Below, piece after piece: positions 10,081-19,899 of a stretch of 64,000 nucleotides of DNA. Every line of letters starts with the position of its first letter. Position 1 is the stretch's first letter. The DNA comes from an uncultured Muribaculaceae bacterium (GTDB taxonomy: Bacteria > Bacteroidota > Bacteroidia > Bacteroidales > Muribaculaceae), in the NCBI GenBank assembly GCA_947627615.1, contig CANQWS010000006.1, positions 1 through 64,000 on the forward strand. Reading direction: 5' to 3'. The translations under genes and the position numbers were made by a program. Under the pieces are notes generated by a model. The model saw only the letters and a program-made list of their open reading frames with translations. It was not told the origin of the DNA and ran no database searches.

Positions 10081-10095
10081 AGCTGATAATCAGCT
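10081..10095. repeat. Dyad AGCTGAT-A-ATCAGCT
   Basis: Perfect 7-1-7 inverted repeat in the HlyD promoter region. Confidence 0.6.
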
Positions 10096-10114
10096 GTAAG
10101 TTATGGGAGGGATG

Positions 10115-10149
10115 TGTCCGTAAACGGACATGGTATCCGTTTGCGTCCA
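10115..10149. promoter_or_regulatory. Candidate upstream activator sites: palindrome TGTCCGTAAACGGACA (10115-10130) plus a degenerate copy TATCCGTTTGCGTCCA (10134-10149)
   Basis: The second site, read on the opposite strand, matches the first at about 12 of 16 positions; located 60-95 bp upstream of the candidate -12 box. Confidence 0.5.
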
Positions 10150-10170
10150 TTTCAAGACTCCCTGAAACGG

Positions 10171-11382
10171 TCAGAGGGAGTTGTAGATGTCAATAAGATG
10201 GGAATAATGCGTGGCCGCAGAAAAGCGTTTCAGCGATTCGCGGGCAATGGCGTTGTAGTCATAGCCGGTGGTCCGTGCCTGCCGGATGGCCTCTTTCAGC
10301 GCATCCTTTGAGCCGGAGGCGAATGTAATTCCCGTGGAAGGCGAGATCAGTTCCGGAATTCCTCCTATTTCGGCGCCGACAACCGGAGTGCCGGAGCAGA
10401 GTGACTCGATGACTCCGAGCGGGTTGTTCTCATAGCATTCCGACGGCATTACCGATAATCTGGCCGAGGCAAGCAGTTCCTCTATGGCGTCAGGCTGCAG
10501 ATGTCCCAGGAAGTGGATGTTGGGACAGTGGGCGTAACGTGCCTTGAGCTCATCGGCTAAGGGACCGTCGCCGGCTATGCGCAGCTCGTAGGGGAGTTCG
10601 GCGGCAGCGGCGAGCAGTGTGGCCACGCCCTTTTCCTGTGACAGACGGCCCACGTAGCACATATATGGCTCGCGCGTATCGGAATGGCCCGAGGCTGCAC
10701 GGCGCTCCATTCCGGCTGTCATCTCAGGTGCTATGAAATTGCAAAGGGTTGTCAGCTTTTCGGCGGGGAAACCTCCCTGTTCCATTTTTTTCATCATGAA
10801 ACCGCTGGGGCAGATGAAGCGGGAGGTGGCGGCCGAGAGTCTGTCGCGGCTCCAGCGCAAGGCTTCGAGCCAGGCCACGGCGCTTGCGGCCAGAGAGCCT
10901 TTCATGCATCGGGTGGAGAGCACCTGACGCTTGTCGGCGAAGCAGAGTTCGCAAACCTTTCCGTCACGCAGGCAGGAGTAGGCCGGACAGAGCAGCTTGT
11001 AGTCATGGAGGGTCCACACCACGGGGATGCCTCTCGCGGCTGCCATGGAGGCCACCACGGGCGAAAGATAGGAGTGGATGTTGTTGAGGTGGACAATGTC
11101 GGGGCGGAAATCACGGAGAATCGCCGCGAACCGGGTTCTTATGTCGCCCAGTCCCAGAGTGCGGCCAACGGCCTTCAGCTTGGCTCCCGCTCCGCCGCTG
11201 AAATCCACTTCACCGGGCCAGTACCGGCTCCATGCCGACGGCAGATTGTCGGGATAGTTCATGGCGAACACGGCCACATTGTGGCCCTCGGCGGTCAGCA
11301 GACGGTCGAGATTGATGGTGCAGACGCAGTCACCGCCGCGGCGGTAATAGAATTTGTTGACTATAAGAACTCTCTGCTTCAT
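10171..11382 (-). CDS. Glycosyltransferase family 4 protein
   Basis: VLIVNKFYYRRGGDCV N-terminus; YVGRLSQEKGVATLL; E-x7-E-like SECYENNPLGVIESLCSGTPVVG. Confidence 0.9.
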   Translation of the reverse strand: MKQRVLIVNKFYYRRGGDCVCTINLDRLLTAEGHNVAVFAMNYPDNLPSAWSRYWPGEVDFSGGAGAKLKAVGRTLGLGDIRTRFAAILRDFRPDIVHLNNIHSYLSPVVASMAAARGIPVVWTLHDYKLLCPAYSCLRDGKVCELCFADKRQVLSTRCMKGSLAASAVAWLEALRWSRDRLSAATSRFICPSGFMMKKMEQGGFPAEKLTTLCNFIAPEMTAGMERRAASGHSDTREPYMCYVGRLSQEKGVATLLAAAAELPYELRIAGDGPLADELKARYAHCPNIHFLGHLQPDAIEELLASARLSVMPSECYENNPLGVIESLCSGTPVVGAEIGGIPELISPSTGITFASGSKDALKEAIRQARTTGYDYNAIARESLKRFSAATHYSHLIDIYNSL

Positions 11383-11453
11383 GGCTGCAAAGCTATGAAT
11401 ATTTGCGGAGAAAAACAAATAAAGGGGGCGCGGGAGCCGACGTTGCCGGGCGG

Positions 11454-12260
11454 TTATTTCGGCTCTACGCCGTGGGCGCGGAAATAGGCCATGGTGTCAC
11501 GGTAGCCGGTATCGAATACTTTGGTCAGACCCTGCAGGTTGAACACCTTGTAGTTGGCAATCTCGTTGGTGGTTATGAGCATGTCGCAGAGGCGCTGGTC
11601 GGCGGCCGAATTGTTTTTCATCATCAGTTCGTAGGAGCGCAGGGCCATGGAGATCAGGCCGCTCTTGGGCACTCCCTCGGAACTCATCGGCGAGCAGTTG
11701 ACCCCGACGAGGAACCGGCACCGGGACCTTATGGCCCAGGCGGGCATGTTGTTGATGACGCCGCCGTCAACATAACGCACGCCGTCGATTTTCACCGGTT
11801 TGAAAACCACCGGTATGGCGCACGAGGCGCAGACACGTTCGGCTATCTTTCCGGTCTCGAACGCCACGGGCTTGCCGTGGTCGAAATCCGTGGCGGCTAT
11901 GACCACCGGCATGGGGAGGTCCTCGATGTTGGCGAACGGAATCTTGCGGCGCAGCATCCGTTTGAAACCGTCCATGCGGAAAAAGCCGTCCTTAGGCACC
12001 GTCAGCTCGCAGAAGTCCGAGAATTTGGCCTCGGCGAATATCCGCACCATTTCCTCCGGGGCTATGCCCGCGGCGAACATGGTGGCGACAATGGAACCGG
12101 CGCTGACGCCGGCCACTATATCAGGAATCAGCCCCACCTCGAGCATGGCCTTTATGGCTCCGGCGTGGGCAACGCCGCGGGCCCCGCCTCCGCTCAAGGC
12201 AAGTCCCACTTTATAAGGTCGTTCACGAAGAGGATCTTTGGTTATGCGGTAACCGAACAT
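11454..12260 (-). CDS. Patatin-like phospholipase family protein
   Basis: LALSGGGARGVAHAG, GVSAGS nucleophile elbow, DGG catalytic Asp motif (YVDGGVINNMP). Confidence 0.92.
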   Translation of the reverse strand: MFGYRITKDPLRERPYKVGLALSGGGARGVAHAGAIKAMLEVGLIPDIVAGVSAGSIVATMFAAGIAPEEMVRIFAEAKFSDFCELTVPKDGFFRMDGFKRMLRRKIPFANIEDLPMPVVIAATDFDHGKPVAFETGKIAERVCASCAIPVVFKPVKIDGVRYVDGGVINNMPAWAIRSRCRFLVGVNCSPMSSEGVPKSGLISMALRSYELMMKNNSAADQRLCDMLITTNEIANYKVFNLQGLTKVFDTGYRDTMAYFRAHGVEPK

Positions 12261-12480
12261 TGTTACTCAGATTGAAACGTTAGAATATGTGAGTGGTTGA
12301 AATTATGGAATCCGGAGGACGTAATCACATCCTATAAACACAAAAAGACACAAAAAGATGCATATCGTGGCGAAAATAGGCAATTTATTTGGATTATGGG
12401 CGGTAGTATCGCAATAAATTGCTAACTTTGTGCGATTTTTCCCGAAAAAAAGGAAATTATTGCAAATAAGATATACGTAT

Positions 12481-14724
12481 ATGTTAAATCCCATCAAGAA
12501 AACCATCGAGCTGCCTGATGGCCGCAAGATTACCCTGGAGACAGGCAAACTGGCCAAGCAAGCCGATGGAGCGGTAGAATTGCGCATGGGCAACACCATG
12601 CTGCTCGCGACAGTCGTTTCGGCCCAGGAGGCCGGAGAAGGGGTGGACTTCATGCCTCTTCAAGTAGAATACAAAGAAAAATATTCATCATTCGGACGTT
12701 TTCCCGGTGGTTTCCTCAAACGTGAGGGCCGTGCATCCGATTATGAGATTCTTACAGCACGTCTGGTTGACCGCGTGCTGCGTCCTCTCTTCCCCGAGAA
12801 TTATCATGCCGATACATTCGTAAACATAACTCTCTACTCAACCGACGGCGAGGATATGCCCGACGCACTTGCCGGTCTTGCCGCATCGGCCGCTCTCGCA
12901 GTGAGCGACATACCTTTCAACGGTCCCATCTCCGAAGTGCGTGTGGCCCGGATTGACGGCGAGTTTGTCATCGATCCCACCTTCGAACAGCTCGAACGCG
13001 CCGACATGGAGCTGATGGTAGGCGCCACCATGGATAACATCATGATGGTGGAAGGCGAGATGAACGAGGTTTCGGAAACCGACCTTCTCAACGCCCTCAA
13101 GGCCGCCCATGAGGCCATCAAGGAGCAGTGTCGCGTGCAGATAGAACTCGCCGAAGCTGCCGGAAAGACAGTGAAACGCGAATACTGCCACGAGGTCAAC
13201 GACGAAGACCTGCGCAAGGACGTGCATGAAAAATGCTACGACAAGGCCTACGCCATAGCCAAGACCGGTTCCGCCGACAAGCACTGGCGCGCCGATTCCT
13301 TCGCCGCCATCTGCGACGAATACATCGAATCCATTCCCGAAGAGGAACGCGAGGAAAAAGCTCCGCTCGTGAAGCGTTACTACCACGACGTGGAGAAAGA
13401 GGCCATGCGCCGCTGTGTGCTTGACGAGGGCATCCGTCTCGACGGCCGCAAGACCACCGAAATCCGTCCCATCTGGGCTGAGGTCGATTACATTCCCGGC
13501 CCTCACGGATCGGCCGTGTTCACCCGTGGCGAGACCCAGTCACTGGCAACCGTGACCCTCGGAACCAAGCTCGACGAGAAAATCGTGGACGACGTTCTCA
13601 ACCAGGGCCGCGAGCGTTTCCTTCTCCACTATAACTTCCCTCCCTTCTCAACCGGCGAAGCCCGTCCGACCCGCGGCGTGGGCCGTCGCGAAATCGGCCA
13701 CGGCAATCTCGCCCACCGCGCCCTCAAGCGCATGTTCCCCGATGATTTCCCCTACGTTTGCCGCGTAGTGAGCGACATTCTGGAAAGCAACGGCTCGTCG
13801 TCAATGGCAACCGTGTGCGCCGGAACACTTGCTCTTCTGGATGCCGGCGTGAAGATGAAGAAGCCTGTGAGCGGTATAGCCATGGGTCTTATCTCCGACG
13901 GCAAGAACTATGCCATCCTTTCGGATATCCTCGGTGACGAGGACCACCTCGGCGACATGGACTTCAAGGTGACCGGAACCAAGGACGGTATCACAGCCAC
14001 CCAGATGGACATCAAGTGTGACGGTCTCTCATACGAGATTCTCGAGCGCGCCCTTAATCAGGCTCGCGAAGGCCGCATGCACATCCTCAACATAATCAAC
14101 GAGACCATACCCGCACCCCGCGAGGACTACAAGCCCAATGTGCCCCGCATCGTCACCATGCTCATACCCAAAGAGCTTATCGGCGCTGTAATAGGCCCGG
14201 GCGGAAAGGTAATCCAGGGCATTCAGGAAGAGAGCGGCGCTACTGTAAGCATCGACGAAATCGAGGAAGGCGGATACATAGAGGTAGCCGCTGCCAACAA
14301 GGATTCGATTGACCGCGCTCTGGCCATGATCAATGCCATTGTGGAACTTCCCGAAGAGGGCAAGACCTACAAAGGAAAGGTACGTTCCATCCTGGATTTC
14401 GGAGCTTTCGTAGAGTTCATGCCTAACCGCGACGGACTTCTCCACATCTCGGAAATCTCATGGGACCGTCTGCCCGACATGGCCGCTGCCGGCCTGAAGG
14501 AAGGCGACGAGGTTGATGTGAAGCTCATAGAGATTGACAAGAAGACCGGCAAGTACCGTCTGTCAATGCGTGCGCTTCAGCCCAAGCCCGAAGGCTACGT
14601 TGAGCGTGAACGCGCTCCGCGCGGCGAACGTCCGCAGCGTCGTGAGGGTGACCGCAACCGCGCTCCCCGTCGCGAAGGCGGCAACCGCGGTCCGCGCCGC
14701 GAGCCCCGCGAAAACAAGGAATAA
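12481..14724 (+). CDS. pnp: Polyribonucleotide nucleotidyltransferase (PNPase)
   Basis: Two RNase PH domains, KH ([17 protein letters not shown]), S1 domain ([17 protein letters not shown]), Arg-rich tail. Confidence 0.98.
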   Translation: MLNPIKKTIELPDGRKITLETGKLAKQADGAVELRMGNTMLLATVVSAQEAGEGVDFMPLQVEYKEKYSSFGRFPGGFLKREGRASDYEILTARLVDRVLRPLFPENYHADTFVNITLYSTDGEDMPDALAGLAASAALAVSDIPFNGPISEVRVARIDGEFVIDPTFEQLERADMELMVGATMDNIMMVEGEMNEVSETDLLNALKAAHEAIKEQCRVQIELAEAAGKTVKREYCHEVNDEDLRKDVHEKCYDKAYAIAKTGSADKHWRADSFAAICDEYIESIPEEEREEKAPLVKRYYHDVEKEAMRRCVLDEGIRLDGRKTTEIRPIWAEVDYIPGPHGSAVFTRGETQSLATVTLGTKLDEKIVDDVLNQGRERFLLHYNFPPFSTGEARPTRGVGRREIGHGNLAHRALKRMFPDDFPYVCRVVSDILESNGSSSMATVCAGTLALLDAGVKMKKPVSGIAMGLISDGKNYAILSDILGDEDHLGDMDFKVTGTKDGITATQMDIKCDGLSYEILERALNQAREGRMHILNIINETIPAPREDYKPNVPRIVTMLIPKELIGAVIGPGGKVIQGIQEESGATVSIDEIEEGGYIEVAAANKDSIDRALAMINAIVELPEEGKTYKGKVRSILDFGAFVEFMPNRDGLLHISEISWDRLPDMAAAGLKEGDEVDVKLIEIDKKTGKYRLSMRALQPKPEGYVERERAPRGERPQRREGDRNRAPRREGGNRGPRREPRENKE

Positions 14725-14754
14725 TCAAGAGTCATAACACCTCTGCTATATCAA

Positions 14755-14782
14755 AGGCTGCTCCGGAATCCCGGGGCAGCCT
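14755..14782 (+). terminator. Intrinsic terminator-like hairpin downstream of pnp
   Basis: AGGCTGCTCCGG-AATC-CCGGGGCAGCCT followed by T-rich TCGTTCTAGTTT. Confidence 0.7.
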
Positions 14783-15118
14783 TCGTTCTAGTTTGCCCGA
14801 CATGGGCATAATGTTAGATATTAGCGAGTTGGCAAAATATATTCAGATTATAATTGCGCGAAATGTTGTGATTATGGTGCGATTTCGCCAAGTTATAAAT
14901 CTTATCCTGCTGTATATAGTGTAATGTCAACCCGATAAATCAACCCGATATCACAATATCAAAAATATCTATTGATTGGTGAAAAATTAACCATTATATA
15001 ATCTTAGATAGGTGCCTTTAGATGCTCTACGGCTTGACTGGATAATTCCTTAGCTGTCTTTATCCCTTAGTATTTGGAGCGGTCCGTAACCACTCGATCT
15101 ATCCTATGAGGGAGGGGC

Positions 15119-15421
15119 TTAGTTCTGTGCGGGGAGAATCAGGTCAACTATGACGGGGCGGTGGTCGGAGGCAATGGTAGCGGGGACTATTTCCGTGGCC
15201 CGGACTGAAACGTCACGGCCGTGTTTGCGGTCCACGGCTATGACGGACGGCGCGGCCTCGCGGATAATGGTGGCCGTGCGGTCAATGTCGCTCATCTCAT
15301 CGAGTCCTATGGTGTTGCGGATATTGTAGGTCATGAGCCTCAGGGTGTCGGAGGCTAAGGCTTCCGCCGCAAACATGAGCAGAAGCAACGCGGAGACTAT
15401 GAATTTCCTCATGGGACGCAT
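15119..15421 (-). pseudogene. Internally deleted endonuclease/exonuclease/phosphatase (EEP) family remnant, about 100 aa
   Basis: N-terminal LRLMTYNIRN joins directly to C-terminal HGRDVSVRA...SDHRPVIVDL; the central catalytic portion is missing. Confidence 0.65.
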
Positions 15422-15423
15422 GG

Positions 15424-16104
15424 CTATTTCCTGTCAAGAAGGTCGGGGCGCAGACGGCGGGTGCGCTCAAGGGCCTGTTCGTAGCGCCATTCGGCTATTT
15501 TTGCCTCGTGGCCCGACAACAGTATCGGCGGCACGTCCCATCCCTTGTAGGACGCGGGACGCGAATACACCGGGGGCGCAAGAAGATTGTCCTGATATGA
15601 ATCGGACAGGGCGCTCTGTTCGTCGCCGAGCACTCCCGGTATCAGCCGTACTACCGCGTCGGTAATCACCACGGCCGGAATTTCGCCGCCGGTGAGCACA
15701 TAGTCGCCAATGGAAATCTCGCGGGTGATAAGATGCTCTCGTATGCGGTAGTCAATGCCTTTGTAATGTCCGCAAAGAATGATGATGTTGTTGAGAAGCG
15801 AGAGACTGTTGGCCATGGGCTGGTCAAACTGTTCTCCGTCAGGCGAAGTGAAAATCACCTCGTCATAATCGCGCTCGGCTTTCAGCGCCGATATGGCGCG
15901 GTCAATGGGTTCTATCTGCATCACCATTCCGGCTTCGCCGCCAAAGGGATAGTCGTCGACCTTGCGGTGCTTGTTGAGAGTGTAGTCACGGAGGTTATGC
16001 ACGTGGATTTCGACAAGGCCTTTGTCACAGGCCCTTTTGATTATGGAGCAGCCCAGAGGTGACTGGAGCATTTCGGGAAGAACGGTTATGATGTCGATTC
16101 TCAT
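15424..16104 (-). CDS. trmD: tRNA (guanine-N1)-methyltransferase
   Basis: [12 protein letters not shown] start, [38 protein letters not shown]. Confidence 0.97.
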   Translation of the reverse strand: MRIDIITVLPEMLQSPLGCSIIKRACDKGLVEIHVHNLRDYTLNKHRKVDDYPFGGEAGMVMQIEPIDRAISALKAERDYDEVIFTSPDGEQFDQPMANSLSLLNNIIILCGHYKGIDYRIREHLITREISIGDYVLTGGEIPAVVITDAVVRLIPGVLGDEQSALSDSYQDNLLAPPVYSRPASYKGWDVPPILLSGHEAKIAEWRYEQALERTRRLRPDLLDRK

Positions 16105-16997
16105 TGCTGGTAGTTTTCAAGAGACTGTTGGAGGTTGGTCAGCATCATGGCCCTCAGTTCGGCCGGCGCGAGCACGGTCACATTGGGGCCGTAGCTCAGG
16201 AGTTCCTGAACGAAGTCGGGGGTCAGACGCAGATTGTAGGTGAATATGGAGTACTGGTCATGAATCATCTCAGACTGGGAATGGTGGAGCGGGAGCGCAC
16301 GGAAGTATTTGGCCTGCCGCGGCGTCACGCGCAGCGTCACCTTGTGGACGTCGCCGTGGGAGAACACAATGCCGAACGAATCGCGGAAATAGGCCTCGGC
16401 ATCGAAATCGGCGGGAATCGTGAACGAGCTGTCGGTCACCGTGAGGTCGCTCATGCGGTCCAGGGCGTAGGTCTTGATCACGTTTTCCTTGACGTTGCGC
16501 CCCGTCACATACCACCTTAGTTTGAAAATTTTCAGGAAGTAAGGCTCGAGGACCACCGGCTTGGGTACGCCCGTGCGTGAATAGGGGCTGTAGCCGAAGG
16601 TGATGGCGTTCAGCTCCTTCATGGCCGATATGACAGGGGAGAGGAACTGACGCGAGGAAGGCACGTCCTCGAGAAAAACCTTGTCGGACACATCGCGGGC
16701 ATCGGACAGCACGTTTGAGAGCGACGCGGTGTTGAGCATCCAGTCCGTCACGCTTTCGGAGTGCGGGTCGGAGCCGTCGATATAGTATTCGAAGGTCGAC
16801 GGATTGCACTCTATGTTGATTTTGAAAAGTTCCTCTATGGCATTCCGGTAATTGTAGAACGTGCGCCTCGGTATGGGCTGCCCGTCGCCCACGGATGATC
16901 TCACCCACAGGCGGTTGAGCTCCTGGCGGGTGATGGTGCCGTGACGCCGTATGGTGTCTACAATCCAGATATAGCGGTTAAACAGATTCTTTGACAT
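16101..16997 (-). CDS. WYL-domain transcriptional regulator
   Basis: N-terminal HTH-like region; [42 protein letters not shown] core; YALDRMSDL. Confidence 0.85.
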   Translation of the reverse strand: MSKNLFNRYIWIVDTIRRHGTITRQELNRLWVRSSVGDGQPIPRRTFYNYRNAIEELFKINIECNPSTFEYYIDGSDPHSESVTDWMLNTASLSNVLSDARDVSDKVFLEDVPSSRQFLSPVISAMKELNAITFGYSPYSRTGVPKPVVLEPYFLKIFKLRWYVTGRNVKENVIKTYALDRMSDLTVTDSSFTIPADFDAEAYFRDSFGIVFSHGDVHKVTLRVTPRQAKYFRALPLHHSQSEMIHDQYSIFTYNLRLTPDFVQELLSYGPNVTVLAPAELRAMMLTNLQQSLENYQQ

Positions 16998-18456
16998 AGG
17001 CCGTTGATGTTGAGTATGAAAGCACGTGAAGGCCGGCTATGGTCACGAGCGCGTTTATGAGCAGCAGCTCGAAGCCGGTCTGATATGCGAGATATCGGTT
17101 GAGAGTCCATTGAATAGCCCACGAGATGACGGGGGCGGCGATGCAGACCCACGGCACAAAACGGTCATTGACGCTGCGCCGGGTGAAAAGTCCGTAGACG
17201 AAGAGTCCGAGAATGGGTCCGTAGGTATAGGAGGCGAGTGTGTAGACGGCGGAAATGGCGTCGTCGGTGCTCAGACGGTAGAACACTATGATTATAAGTC
17301 CCATGATGGCGGACATGGCCACGTGAACGCGCCTGCGCACTTTGGCGAGCCTGTCGGGCTCCGATGCCAGACGCCTGTCGGCATCGAGGATGTCAATGGT
17401 GAATGAGGTGGTGAGAGAGGTCAGCGCGGAGCCGGCGGCGGAATATGCGGCTGAAATAAGTCCGAGGACAAACAGCACGCCCACAATCACCGGCATTGAC
17501 TCGTGGGAGGCCACCATGCCGAAAAGCTCGTCGCTTTTTGCAGGGACTTCGGCGCCGATGCGTTCGGTGAAAATCATGAGCAGAGTACCGAGCATCAGGA
17601 ACAGCCCGATTACAAAAAACTGCATCACTCCGCTCAAAATCATGTTCTTGCGTGACGATACCGAATCGCGGCACGCAAGGTTGCGCTGCATCATGTCCTG
17701 GTCGAGGCCGTTGGTGGCGATGGCCATGAAGATACCGGCTATGAACTGTTTCCAGAAGTAGGAACCCTCCATGGGGTTGTCGAAATTCCACATTCTGGCC
17801 GACGGATGGTCCATGATAGCTGACGGAATGTCGGCGAAGGCTATGCCGCAGTAGCGGGCAATGTAGACAATGCACAGGGCAACCGACAGAATCAGGCAGA
17901 CGCTCTTGATGACATCGGTCCATATAAGGGTCTTGACGCCTCCGGAGGCGGTGAAGAGCCATATCAGGGCTATGGTGACCGCCACATTTAGCTCGAAAGG
18001 AATGCCCAGAGGCTGGCACACAAGCAGCTGGAGCACCGCACACACCACGAAGAATCTCACCGAGGCTCCGAGAATCTTGGAGATGAAGAACATCCACGCG
18101 CCGGAGCGATAGGAACCCTGGCCGAAACGCTGCTGCAGATAGCCGTAGATGCTGACGAGCTTCCGTTTGTAGAACACCGGCACGAGCACCGCGGCTATGA
18201 CTATATAGCCCACGATAAATCCCAGAACCATCTGCAGGTAGGCGTAGCCTTTGGCGGCAACCATGCCGGGTACGGAGATGAAGGTCACTCCGGAGATTGA
18301 CGCTCCTATCATGGCCACGGCCACGAGCGGCCAGGGAATGCGGCGCCCTCCGGTGAAAAATGTGGAGTTGTCGGCATGGCGCGATGCCAGACGTCCTACT
18401 CCCAGCAGTATGGCGAAGTAGGCGGCAATTGTGATAATTACTATTAGAGGTGTCAT
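16978..18456 (-). CDS. Sodium:solute symporter (SSS family)
   Basis: Multi-TM; FFTGGRRIPWPLVAVAMIGASISGVTFISVPG; later TMs typical of SSS. Confidence 0.9.
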   Translation of the reverse strand: MTPLIVIITIAAYFAILLGVGRLASRHADNSTFFTGGRRIPWPLVAVAMIGASISGVTFISVPGMVAAKGYAYLQMVLGFIVGYIVIAAVLVPVFYKRKLVSIYGYLQQRFGQGSYRSGAWMFFISKILGASVRFFVVCAVLQLLVCQPLGIPFELNVAVTIALIWLFTASGGVKTLIWTDVIKSVCLILSVALCIVYIARYCGIAFADIPSAIMDHPSARMWNFDNPMEGSYFWKQFIAGIFMAIATNGLDQDMMQRNLACRDSVSSRKNMILSGVMQFFVIGLFLMLGTLLMIFTERIGAEVPAKSDELFGMVASHESMPVIVGVLFVLGLISAAYSAAGSALTSLTTSFTIDILDADRRLASEPDRLAKVRRRVHVAMSAIMGLIIIVFYRLSTDDAISAVYTLASYTYGPILGLFVYGLFTRRSVNDRFVPWVCIAAPVISWAIQWTLNRYLAYQTGFELLLINALVTIAGLHVLSYSTSTAYVKESV

Positions 18457-18489
18457 GTCTTTTCTATGGGTGGGTCGGTTATGGCCGGG

Positions 18490-19665
18490 TCAGTTTTCGG
18501 GATAGAGCAGATAGGGGGCCCGCTGCTTGCGGAACTTCCTGACGTCATCGGCCCAGATGGCGCGGATCTCGTCATTGCTCCGGCCTTGTTCTATCATGCG
18601 GCGTATGCGGGTGTCGCCGGCGAGTTTGTCGAAGAATGAGGTGAAGAATTTCTGTCCGGGGCCGAGGGTGGTGTTCCGGTAGGCATCGATGACGTATGAG
18701 AAATCCACGCCCGCACCAATAATCTCGTCGTCAGAGAGTCCGCGAAGATCGCGTCCGTGACAGAGACGGTCCATCAGCGGAGGCCTGGCGGCGCCTTTCA
18801 TGCTTTTCGGGGTGAAAGGAAACGGTCCTTTCATGCCGGGATGGCCGTAGATTTCAAACGGTTCGCCGGTGCCGCGTCCGAGACTCATGCAAGTGCCCTC
18901 GAAGAAACAGGTCGACGGATAGAGGTAGATGGCTTTCATAGACTTGAGATTCGGCGAAGGGTTCACCGGAAGCTCATAGCGGGTCGCATGGGTGTAGCCG
19001 TCGCAGGGTATTACCTTCAGGTCAAGACCGGAAGCGTTGTCGAGCCATTTTTCGCCCACAATCATCGCGGCAAGCTCTCCGAGAGTCATGCCGTGGGCCA
19101 CGGGTATGGGAAGCGCTCCCACGCCTGACTTGAGTTTCATGTCGAGAACCGGGCCGTCGACAATCATTCCGATGGGGTTGGGGCGGTCAAGCACTATGAA
19201 CTGTTTGCCCGCCTTGGCAGCGGCGTTCATCATGCGCATCATGGTGATGTAATAGGTGTAGAACCGCACGCCTACGTCCTGCATGTCGGACACTATTACG
19301 TCAAACGAGTTCATGATTTCCGGCGATGTGGGGTCGGTTTTCTTGCCGCCGTAAAGCGAATATATGGGCAGGCCGGTTTTAGAGTCTCTGGAGCTGCTTA
19401 CGTGCGCTCCGGCATCGGCATCGCCGCGGAAACCGTGTTCCGGCGAGAAGATGGCGGTGACGTTCACCCCGTTGCGCAGGAGCATGTCAAGGGTGTGTTC
19501 CTTGCCGCTGTTCACCAGACCGGTGTGATTGCTCAGGAGGGCGACCCTCTTGCCTTTCAGCAGGGGGAGATAGAGTCCGGTGCGCTCCGCGCCCACCGTG
19601 ACCTGCGCCTGCAGACCGAAAATCGAGAACAGGGCCAGAATGAGAAATGTGACTGTTACTTTCAT
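18490..19665 (-). CDS. DUF1343 protein, NamZ-like exo-beta-N-acetylmuramidase
   Basis: Signal peptide; VALLSNHTGLV, FSPEHGFRGDADAG, DMQDVGVRFYTYYITM, FEGTCMSLGRGTGEPFE. Confidence 0.9.
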   Translation of the reverse strand: MKVTVTFLILALFSIFGLQAQVTVGAERTGLYLPLLKGKRVALLSNHTGLVNSGKEHTLDMLLRNGVNVTAIFSPEHGFRGDADAGAHVSSSRDSKTGLPIYSLYGGKKTDPTSPEIMNSFDVIVSDMQDVGVRFYTYYITMMRMMNAAAKAGKQFIVLDRPNPIGMIVDGPVLDMKLKSGVGALPIPVAHGMTLGELAAMIVGEKWLDNASGLDLKVIPCDGYTHATRYELPVNPSPNLKSMKAIYLYPSTCFFEGTCMSLGRGTGEPFEIYGHPGMKGPFPFTPKSMKGAARPPLMDRLCHGRDLRGLSDDEIIGAGVDFSYVIDAYRNTTLGPGQKFFTSFFDKLAGDTRIRRMIEQGRSNDEIRAIWADDVRKFRKQRAPYLLYPEN

Positions 19666-19899
19666 ATCAGTTGCAAATATACGCAACGGTTTGAGCAGTC
19701 AAGTTGCCCAAACTGTTAAAAAAACTTGTCGGAACGGCCGCCGACGCCTAAAACAGCCGGTTTTGGCGCTCATGTTTTTCTGTTCAGGTGACGTGGCACA
19801 TTATGGCAAATGAATATTTTTTTCGTCTGAAACAGGGTGATTTACATGAAAAAACCTATATTTGCAGTCAATAACACCAGTCATAAAAAAACAATAGCT

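Noticed and set aside
12338-12357. Tandem ACACAAAAAG x2 between patatin and pnp
   Set aside because: Only two short A-rich copies; compatible with chance, and no structure beyond that.
12303-12653. 116-aa minus-strand ORF spanning the pnp start region
   Set aside because: Overlaps the pnp 5' end antisense and the intergenic region, with no family motif.
19787-19802. TGGCACATTATGGCAA as a sigma-54 promoter
   Set aside because: Spacing between the -24 and -12 dinucleotides is one base short, and a TATATTTG-type box lies closer to the gene at 19900.
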